A program made the translations under genes and the position numbers. From the NCBI GenBank assembly GCA_005879205.1, contig VBLD01000195.1, positions 499 through 6,119 of the forward strand: 5,621 bases of DNA, read 5' to 3'. This document shows positions 1-4,552 of this stretch, in pieces (the first letter of the stretch is position 1; every line of letters starts with the position of its first letter). The notes beneath the pieces were generated by a model, which did not search any database, was not told where the DNA came from, and worked only from the letters and a program-made list of their open reading frames with translations. This DNA is from Deltaproteobacteria bacterium (lineage in GTDB: Bacteria > Desulfobacterota > Binatia > DP-6).

Positions 1-335
1 CCGGCGATGTTGATCGTGGGGTCGCCCAGCTTGCTGAAAAGGTGCCCATCGGGCGAGGTGTCCTTGCGGCAGGCGACGAGGCCGTCGGGACCCGGGCCGG
101 GATCGAACGCGACCAAGCATTGGCGGGCCGTGGCCGGGATCAACCGGACGGACGCGACGACGTGCTGGCCTGCCGCGTCGCTCACCGCGGGGCGGAGGAA
201 CTTCCGGTGATAGAAGAATCCGGGATCGGGCGCCGGGTCGCCCTCGATGGCGACCTTCTCGAGCGTCGCAGCGTGCGCGCTGCTTGCGCCCCAGGCGAGG
301 AGCGACACCAGGACGAGCCCCATCCGTCGGTTCAT
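1..335 (-). CDS. Secreted NxxGxxAF-type repeat protein (5' end only, runs off the window)
   Basis: Reading the minus strand from ATG at 335 gives 111 codons with no stop before the window edge, so only the N-terminus is present. Residues 1-22 are a signal peptide: MNRR, then a hydrophobic core (about residues 6-20), ending in AHA before Ala23, a good signal peptidase I site, so the product should be exported. The mature part has GDPAPDPG followed about 15 residues later by a P-x-V/I-x-x-x-x-G-Q-x-V-x-A stretch. Just before the edge the pattern restarts with GDPTINIAG. This periodic 'GDPAP...P-x-IN-x-x-G-x-x-A' style is typical of exported 'choice-of-anchor tandem repeat NxxGxxAF' (DUF7453-like) proteins, which are probably beta-propeller or beta-sandwich surface proteins of unknown function. 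A strong ribosome site, GGAGGAGGG (351-343), lies 7 nt upstream of the ATG and fixes the start. The gene is divergent from the membrane-protein gene at 490. Coding potential and export are well supported; the family assignment is moderate because only one repeat and part of a second are visible. Confidence 0.7.
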   Translation of the reverse strand, partial: MNRRMGLVLVSLLAWGASSAHAATLEKVAIEGDPAPDPGFFYHRKFLRPAVSDAAGQHVVASVRLIPATARQCLVAFDPGPGPDGLVACRKDTSPDGHLFSKLGDPTINIA

Positions 336-342
336 TTGTGTA

Positions 343-351
343 CCCTCCTCC
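343..351 (-). promoter_or_regulatory. Shine-Dalgarno site for the secreted repeat protein
   Basis: On the minus strand GGAGGAGGG lies 7 nt before the ATG at 335. It is purine-only and closely complementary to the 16S 3' end. It decides the start, because an in-frame Met5 further in has no such site. Confidence 0.75.
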
Positions 352-363
352 GTGAGCCTCCTT

Positions 364-393
364 GCGCTACTCTCCGGCTCGCAACCTTGTCAA
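364..393 (-). promoter_or_regulatory. Candidate sigma70 promoter for the secreted repeat protein
   Basis: The minus strand carries a perfect -35 hexamer, TTGACA (393-388). An 18-bp spacer separates it from TAGCGC (369-364), a poor -10 match. Transcription would begin near 357, giving a short leader that contains the GGAGGAGGG site. The -35 is seen directly; promoter function is inferred, and the weak -10 suggests low or activator-dependent use. Confidence 0.35.
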
Positions 394-396
394 GGT
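384..396. promoter_or_regulatory. 13-bp perfect palindrome, possible operator
   Basis: ACCTTG-T-CAAGGT is a perfect inverted repeat with a one-base centre. It covers the whole TTGACA -35 box of the leftward candidate promoter and lies 17 bp upstream of the TTGACC box of the rightward one. A protein bound here could affect both divergent promoters. No regulator gene is in the window, and a repeat this short can arise by chance. Confidence 0.35.
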
Positions 397-412
397 AGCG
401 CGACGAAAAGGG

Positions 413-441
413 TTGACCCGGCCGGGGGGCGGGCGTAGACG
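413..441 (+). promoter_or_regulatory. Candidate sigma70 promoter for the four-helix membrane protein
   Basis: TTGACC (413-418) is separated by exactly 17 bp from TAGACG (436-441). The -35 matches consensus at 5 of 6 positions and the -10 at 3 of 6. Transcription would start near 448, leaving a leader of about 40 nt before ATG 490. The same TAGACG box with a 17-bp spacer recurs at 1823-1851. Confidence 0.4.
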
Positions 442-476
442 TCGACGACGCCCTTCGGCACGCTCTCGGTGCCGAG

Positions 477-483
477 AAAGGAG
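477..483 (+). promoter_or_regulatory. Shine-Dalgarno site choosing ATG 490
   Basis: AAAGGAG sits 6 nt upstream of ATG 490. This favours the 175-residue product over the 182-residue reading from GTG 469, which has no comparable site. Confidence 0.7.
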
Positions 484-489
484 TGCGTC

Positions 490-1017
490 ATGGCTGCGCA
501 ACCTGGCACCGCGAGTCCGGGCGCACCGATCAGCCCGCAAGCCGAGGCGCCGAACGTCTACAGCGAAGGGATCCTCGCAGGATTGGTCGGCGCCGGAACC
601 ATCGCGCTCTGGTTCCTGATCCTCGACACGTTCCGGGGCCGGCCGTTCTACACGCCGACCGTGCTCGGCACCGCTCTCTTCCGGGGTTTGGAGGCGCTTT
701 CCGAACCGGAGCAGCTACCGGCTTCGCTCGAGCTCGTCCTCTCGTTCACCTGGGTGCACGTGCTGGCCTTCCTGCTCATCGGGGTCGGCGCGGCGCGCCT
801 TCTCGCATTGGCCGAGCGAGAGCCCGACTTCGGCTTCGGGATCGTGCTGCTCTTCGTGATCTTCGAGTTCGGGTTCGTGCTGATCTCGCTGGCGTTCGCC
901 GAGCCGGTCCTGCACGCGCTCGCCTGGCAGGCGGTGCTGGTCGGGAACCTGCTTGCCGCGGCAGCCATGGCGGCGGTGTTCCGGGTGCGGCATCCGCGGC
1001 TGATGATCAGGCCATGA
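490..1017 (+). CDS. Four-helix integral membrane protein of unknown function
   Basis: This gene encodes 175 residues. The start is ATG 490, because AAAGGAG (477-483) lies 6 nt upstream; an in-frame GTG at 469 would put that site inside the gene. Residues 1-22 are a Pro/Ala-rich, probably cytoplasmic tail. Four hydrophobic segments follow, at roughly 27-45, 83-107, 115-137 and 143-163. A charged loop after helix 1 (DTFRGRPFYTPTVLG, 46-60) carries Arg/Tyr/Pro residues and could be a functional or lipid-headgroup-facing loop. His90 in helix 2, Glu126 in helix 3, and Glu138 and His142 flanking helix 4 are polar residues at or in the membrane and could matter functionally. The C-terminus is basic (RVRHPRLMIRP), consistent with a cytoplasmic end by the positive-inside rule. 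I do not recognise a named family. It is convergent with the broken SirB1 gene, with only 8 bp between their stops, and divergent from the secreted repeat protein. Confidence 0.85.
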   Translation: MAAQPGTASPGAPISPQAEAPNVYSEGILAGLVGAGTIALWFLILDTFRGRPFYTPTVLGTALFRGLEALSEPEQLPASLELVLSFTWVHVLAFLLIGVGAARLLALAEREPDFGFGIVLLFVIFEFGFVLISLAFAEPVLHALAWQAVLVGNLLAAAAMAAVFRVRHPRLMIRP

Positions 1018-1025
1018 CCCCGCGA

Positions 1026-1771
1026 TCAGTGGATCGTCACGCTGGCCTTCGCTAGGCGGACCAGGCGTTCGCGGATGTCGTCGGCTGTGGGGCTATCGGG
1101 AGCGAGGTCGAGGTAGCGGCGGAAGTCGGCAGCGGCGGCGGGCACGCAGCCGAGGCGTTCGTAGAGGGAGCCGCGCGTCCGGAGGTCGTCGGGGGAATCG
1201 GGGACGAGGACGAGCAAGAGGTCGACTGTCGCGAGGGCGTGGGGAGGGCCTCCGGAGGCAGCTCGCGCATCTCTGGGCGGCCGGGCAGGGCGCGCAGCCG
1301 CTCGAGGAGCTCGGCCTGGTCCACGCGACGGCCGCCGAAGAACGGGTCCAGGAGGAGGGAGCCTCGCTGTCCCGCGACGCGCACGAGGAAATGCCCCGGA
1401 AAGCCCACCCCCTCCACCGCCAGCCCGAGGCGCCGACTCACCTCGATGAAGACCACCGAGAGCGAGATCGGAATGCCGGTGCGGCGCTCCAGGACGTCGT
1501 TCAGGAAGCTGTTGCGCGGGTCGTAGTAGTCCTCCGTGTTGCCGTGAAAACCGCACGTGCGGAAGAGATGGTCGCCGACGGCCAGCGCGATGTCCTCGGG
1601 CGGCATCCGGGCGTCGATCGCGGGACGCACGGCCTCGGCGAGCCTGGCGAGATCGGCGAGATGGCCCTCGGGCTGGAGGTCGGGATACGCGATGCGTGCG
1701 ATCTCGAGCGCGCCGCGTCCGAGCGTGCCGTCGCGAACGAGAGCGGCGAATTCTTCGCGCAGCGAGCGCAC
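1026..1771 (-). pseudogene. SirB1-family protein (transglutaminase-like + TPR), frameshifted and internally deleted
   Basis: Two minus-strand frames together make one SirB1-type protein. The first starts at GTG 1771 (an in-frame TAG lies four codons upstream) and gives about 176 good residues. These include FRTCGFHGNTEDYYDPRNSF (70-89) with Cys73, the VLERRTGIPISLSVVF block (93-108), GVGFPGHFLVR (121-131) with His127 and LDPFFGG (141-147) with Asp142; these are the Transglut_core2 signatures. After PPEAL (near 1246-1236) this frame becomes Ser/Pro/Thr-rich nonsense. The next frame then resumes with ALATVDLLLVLVPDSPDDLR and a TPR-like tail, RGSLYERLG then FRRYLDLAPDSP, to a TGA at 1026-1028. 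Family members normally carry about 28 residues here (a stretch like LxRMLxNLKxIYxxxGD) that are absent from both frames. A deletion of 3n+1 bases explains both the loss and the -1 frame change. The joined product would be about 245 residues against roughly 270 usual. Known members are poorly understood; E. coli SirB1/YchA lies beside prfA-hemK. The start site has only a weak AGG. An assembly error remains possible. Confidence 0.8.
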
Positions 1772-1822
1772 GGGCCTGATCTAGCGCATCGTGGAAGCCA
1801 CCGATAGTCGCGCGATCTCGAA

Positions 1823-1851
1823 TTGCATCACGCCGCGCCACGTCGTAGACG
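1823..1851 (+). promoter_or_regulatory. Candidate sigma70 promoter for the pseudo-HtrA / decarboxylase / acyl-CoA synthetase operon
   Basis: TTGCAT (1823-1828), a 17-bp spacer and TAGACG (1846-1851) form a promoter-like pair. The -10 hexamer and spacer length are identical to those of the candidate at 413-441. Transcription would start near 1858, giving a leader of about 120 nt before GTG 1978 that contains a hairpin and a small open frame. This is inferred from sequence pattern only. Confidence 0.35.
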
Positions 1852-1873
1852 CGTTCTCGGGCGGATGGATGGC

Positions 1874-1981
1874 ATGAGCGAGCGGGTCCGGACGCTGGCG
1901 GCGCGCTTCGAGAGCGCGCCGTACAACGTGACGCCGTGCTTGCGTCCTGCCGGAGCAGCGTCTAGCGTGCGGCCGCCGTGA
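1874..1981 (+). CDS. Possible 35-residue leader peptide or gene remnant, overlapping the next start
   Basis: ATG 1874 opens a 35-codon frame ending in TGA 1979-1981, which overlaps the GTG start (1978-1980) of the HtrA-like gene as GTGA. An in-frame ATG at 1865 would add three residues. The peptide begins MSERVRTLAARFESAPYNV and resembles nothing I recognise. The first 22 codons after the ATG all end in G or C, like the real genes here; the next eight do so only about half the time. This abrupt change suggests that either the start is a true coding segment whose remainder has decayed, or that the segment is structured RNA. A candidate promoter ends at 1851, and GGGCGG (1859-1864) could serve as a ribosome site for ATG 1865 or, at longer spacing, ATG 1874. 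If translated, the peptide would be coupled to the downstream gene, whose own GTG has no clear Shine-Dalgarno site. Chance remains a real alternative. Confidence 0.3.
   Translation: MSERVRTLAARFESAPYNVTPCLRPAGAASSVRPP
1899..1921 (+). repeat. Strong 9-bp hairpin in the operon leader
   Basis: CGGCGCGCT (1899-1907) and AGCGCGCCG (1913-1921) are perfect reverse complements around a 5-base TCGAG loop. No T-tract follows, so it is not a classical intrinsic terminator. It lies 56 bp upstream of GTG 1978, within the small open frame, where it could affect translation or mRNA stability. In such GC-rich DNA a stem of this size is not rare. Confidence 0.4.
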
Positions 1982-2877
1982 ACGCCGCCGTCAGCCTGAT
2001 GGGGAAGGTTCTTCCGGCCACCGTCCACATCCGGGCCGAGATTCCCGAGACCCATCCGTCGTCGCGCATCCTCGGGACCGAGCGAATGGGCAGCGGCACG
2101 ATCATCGATGGCGACGGCCTCGTCCTCACCGTGAACTACGTCGTCCTCGGCGCGCCACAGGTGCGCGTCACGCTGCTCGATCAGCGGGCTTACGCCTGCG
2201 AAGTGGTGCACCACGACTTCGCGTCGGGTCTGGCGCTGATCCGGCTGCCGGACCGCGGGCTGCCGGCGCTGTCGCTCCGACGCCTCGAAGGCCTGGCGCT
2301 CGGTGAGGAGACGTTCATCGTGGCGAGCGTCGGTGAGGGTGCGGCGCGCGTCTCCAACGGCGCGGTCAGCTACATCGGACCGTTCGACGCCAACTGGGAG
2401 TACGTGCTCGACCGGGCCGTCATGACTACCGCCATGAACCCCGGCCTCGGCGGGGGGCCGCTGCTGGACGCCCTCGGACGGGTGATCGGGGTCGTGTCGC
2501 TCAACTTGAACGAGATCGGTCGCTTCTCCCTCGTGGTGCCCGCCGAGTACTACCTCGAGGCCACGGACCGCTTCCTGACGCGCGGCCGGCCCACCAGCAC
2601 ACCGGGACGCGCCTGGCTCGGCATCTTCTCCTATGCGATGAAGGAGCACGTCGTGATCGCGGGCTTGCTGCCCGGCGGTCCGGGCGAGCAAGCGGGACTC
2701 AAGGCAGGGGACGTGATCCTCGCGGTCGACGGCGACCAGGTGCACGACCGGCGCACGTTCTATCAGCTGCTGTGGTGGCGGCGTCCCGGCGACGAGGTGA
2801 CGCTGGAGGTCTTCCGGGGCCGGCAGGTACAGACGGTGCGCGTCGCCTCGGGGGACATCGAGGCTTTCTTCGCGTAG
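1978..2877 (+). CDS. HtrA/DegP-like S1C pseudoprotease with one PDZ domain
   Basis: This gene encodes 299 residues from GTG 1978; an in-frame TAG five codons upstream limits the start, and there is no clear ribosome site. Residues 1-200 form a trypsin-like HtrA domain: RMGSGTIIDGDGLVLTVNYVV (36-56) aligns with the usual 'GSGxIxxxGxILTNxHVV', DFASGLALIRL (80-90) with 'DxxxDLAVLKV', and MNPGLGGGPLLDALGRVIGV (153-172) with 'INPGNSGGPLxxxxGxVIGI'. All three catalytic positions are changed: His to Tyr54, Asp to Gly84, Ser to Gly158. Residues about 211-292 are a PDZ domain, with WLGI (213-216), GLLPGGPGEQAGLKAGDVIL (229-248) and the GDEVTLEVFRG strand, likely to bind peptides or C-termini. No signal peptide or membrane helix is present, so it should act in the cytoplasm, unlike periplasmic DegP/DegQ. 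The frame is intact and codon use matches its neighbours, which argues for a maintained non-proteolytic scaffold or chaperone rather than a decayed gene. It is first in an operon with the decarboxylase 7 bp downstream. The fold is well supported; the function is unknown. Confidence 0.9.
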   Translation: MNAAVSLMGKVLPATVHIRAEIPETHPSSRILGTERMGSGTIIDGDGLVLTVNYVVLGAPQVRVTLLDQRAYACEVVHHDFASGLALIRLPDRGLPALSLRRLEGLALGEETFIVASVGEGAARVSNGAVSYIGPFDANWEYVLDRAVMTTAMNPGLGGGPLLDALGRVIGVVSLNLNEIGRFSLVVPAEYYLEATDRFLTRGRPTSTPGRAWLGIFSYAMKEHVVIAGLLPGGPGEQAGLKAGDVILAVDGDQVHDRRTFYQLLWWRRPGDEVTLEVFRGRQVQTVRVASGDIEAFFA

Positions 2878-2880
2878 GAG
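2876..2880 (+). promoter_or_regulatory. Shine-Dalgarno site for the decarboxylase, overlapping the upstream stop
   Basis: AGGAG (2876-2880) shares bases with the TAG stop (2875-2877) of the HtrA-like gene. It is 4 nt from GTG 2885 and 16 nt from the in-frame ATG 2897, so GTG 2885 is preferred, though the spacing is slightly short. The arrangement implies coupled translation. Confidence 0.5.
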
Positions 2881-2884
2881 CCCG

Positions 2885-4552
2885 GTGCGCGCCACGATGC
2901 CGCTCGGCGACTTCCTGGTCGCCTACCTCAAGAAGATCGGCGTCACGCACCTCTTCGGTATCCCGGGCGACCTGGTGATCCGGCTATTCCTGCGTTTCGG
3001 CCGCGGGGGTGCCTTTCGCATCGTCACGCTCTCGCACGAGCCGGGCGTCGGCTTCGCCGCCGACGGCTTCGCGCGTGCCACCGGGCGGCTCGCCGTCGTC
3101 TGCGTCACGTACGGCGCCGGGGGTCACAACATGGTGAACGCCGTCGCCGGCTCGTTCTCCGAGCGGGTGCCGGTGCTCGTGATCAGCGGCGGGCCCGGCG
3201 AGGACGAGCGCAAGCTTGGAACGCTCATCCACCACCAGGCCAAGGAGATCGAGTCGCAGTTACGGATCTACCGCGAGCTCACCTGTGCCGCGCGCGTGCT
3301 CGACGACCCCCGCACCGCGGCCGAGACCGTGCACGACGTCGTGCAGACCGTGTGGCGCGAGCAACAGCCGGGCTACCTCGAGATTCACCGCGACATGGTG
3401 GAGCGGCGGATATCGGTGCCGCGGGAGATCGTCGACTGGGACGGGACCCTCGCCTTCCGTCGCTCGGACGAGCGCAAGGTGGAGGAGGCGGTGCGCGAGA
3501 CCGCGGTGCGGTTCAACGCCGCGCGCCGTCCGCTCACCATGGTGGGCATCGAGACCTTTCGCTTCAAGCTCCAGCGCGAGGTGCGCGCGCTCGCCGACCG
3601 CATGGGCGCGCCGGTCACCACCACCGTGCTCGCCAAGGGCGCCTTCCCGATGGACCACCCGCTCTACATGGGCGTGCACATCGGCCCGATCAGCCCGCGT
3701 CCGATCGTCGAGCGCGTGGACCGCGCCGATCTCGTCCTGAACCTCGGGACGCTGCTCACCGACATGAACCTCGGCAGCCGGCCGCCGAGCATCACCCGGG
3801 ATCGATCGATCTGGGCCGTCGGCGGCCGGGTCAACGTGAGCTTCCATACTTACACCGACGTCCACATCCGGGACTTCGTGCGCGGGCTGATGCGCGTCCG
3901 CCTGCGCCGCCATCGCGAGCGGGTCCGATACTGTGACAATCTCCCGCCGCCCCGGGAGAACGTCTCGAGTCGCCTCCGCGTCACCGACGTGCTGCACGAG
4001 GTGAACCGGTTCCTGCGCGGCCGGCGCGGGTACGCCGTGGTGGCCGAGTCGGGCGACATGCTGTTCGCCGGGCTCGACGTCCGGGTCGAGCGCGACGGCG
4101 GTTACCTGGCGCAGGGCTACTACGCGTCGATGGGGTTCGGGGTGCCGGGCGCGCTCGGCGTCGAGCTCGCGACGGGGCTCCGGCCGCTCGTCCTCTGCGG
4201 CGACGGGGCGTTCCAGATGACCGGGCCCGAGATCGCGCACGCGCCGCGCTACGGGCTCAAGCCGATCGTCCTGCTCATCAACAACGGGGGCTGGCAGATC
4301 TTCCGGCCCGTCGTGGCCCGCCCCGAGCTGCTCGAGCTGCCCGAGTGGCCCTACGCCCGGCTCGGCGAGGCCTGGGGCGGCCGGGGCTTCTGCGTCGAGC
4401 GCATCGAGGAGCTGCGCGAGGCGCTCGTCCAGGCGGATCGCCAGCCGCGGTTCGCAGTGATCGAAGCCCGCCTCGCGCCGGACGACCTCTCGCCCGTCTC
4501 CCGCAAGTACATCCAGGCCTCGGCCCGTCGCGGGCGGGTGGCCAGCATATGA
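2885..4552 (+). CDS. Thiamine-diphosphate 2-keto-acid decarboxylase (indole-/phenylpyruvate decarboxylase-like)
   Basis: This gene encodes 555 residues, the usual length for pyruvate/indolepyruvate/phenylpyruvate decarboxylases, which release CO2 from a 2-oxo acid to leave an aldehyde. The N-terminal PYR domain (about 5-175) has FGIPGDL (24-30) with the active-site Asp29, SHEPGVGFAADGFAR (50-64) with the cofactor-activating Glu52, VNAVAGSFSERVPV (84-97), and a His116-His117 pair followed by QAKE, matching the HH dyad of this subgroup. The central domain includes NLGTLLTDMNLG (286-297) and FHTYTDV (320-326), both typical of pyruvate/phenylpyruvate decarboxylases rather than acetolactate synthases. 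The C-terminal PP domain has the ThDP/Mg motif GDG (439-441) to Asn466-Asn467. After it, GGWQIF puts Phe473 where pyruvate decarboxylases have a catalytic Glu, so the substrate is probably bulkier than pyruvate. The enzyme is expected to be a cytoplasmic tetramer. The gene lies 7 bp after the pseudoprotease, and its TGA overlaps the ATG of the acyl-CoA synthetase. The ThDP superfamily is certain; the substrate is unproven. Confidence 0.88.
   Translation: MRATMPLGDFLVAYLKKIGVTHLFGIPGDLVIRLFLRFGRGGAFRIVTLSHEPGVGFAADGFARATGRLAVVCVTYGAGGHNMVNAVAGSFSERVPVLVISGGPGEDERKLGTLIHHQAKEIESQLRIYRELTCAARVLDDPRTAAETVHDVVQTVWREQQPGYLEIHRDMVERRISVPREIVDWDGTLAFRRSDERKVEEAVRETAVRFNAARRPLTMVGIETFRFKLQREVRALADRMGAPVTTTVLAKGAFPMDHPLYMGVHIGPISPRPIVERVDRADLVLNLGTLLTDMNLGSRPPSITRDRSIWAVGGRVNVSFHTYTDVHIRDFVRGLMRVRLRRHRERVRYCDNLPPPRENVSSRLRVTDVLHEVNRFLRGRRGYAVVAESGDMLFAGLDVRVERDGGYLAQGYYASMGFGVPGALGVELATGLRPLVLCGDGAFQMTGPEIAHAPRYGLKPIVLLINNGGWQIFRPVVARPELLELPEWPYARLGEAWGGRGFCVERIEELREALVQADRQPRFAVIEARLAPDDLSPVSRKYIQASARRGRVASI

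Noticed and set aside
469..489. GTG 469 as the start of the four-helix membrane protein
   Set aside because: The AAAGGAG site at 477-483 lies inside that extension and is ideally spaced for ATG 490.
1000..1030. Short inverted repeats (CTGAT-G-ATCAG) at the convergent gene ends as a bidirectional terminator
   Set aside because: The stem is only five pairs with a one-base centre and has no T-tract on either strand; chance is sufficient.
1247..1841. The upstream part of the second minus-strand frame (from GTG 1841) as a separate gene
   Set aside because: Only its end (below about 1240) resembles a protein, namely the SirB1 TPR tail. The rest is an out-of-frame reading of the transglutaminase-like domain.
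1899..1921. The leader hairpin as an intrinsic terminator
   Set aside because: No run of T follows the stem, and it lies upstream of the operon start rather than after a gene.
1978..2877. Calling this gene an active DegP/DegQ protease
   Set aside because: The Ser, His and Asp positions are all substituted and there is no export signal, so neither the activity nor the usual periplasmic location is supported.
1828..2895. A 355-codon open frame on the minus strand opposite the HtrA-like gene
   Set aside because: It is a by-product of high GC in the opposite frame. The composition is Arg/Ala/His-rich with no recognisable domain, while the plus strand has clear HtrA and PDZ motifs.
3260..4240. 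A 326-codon minus-strand frame opposite the decarboxylase
   Set aside because: Low-complexity Arg/His/Asp-rich translation with no motifs, fully covered by the well-supported ThDP enzyme.
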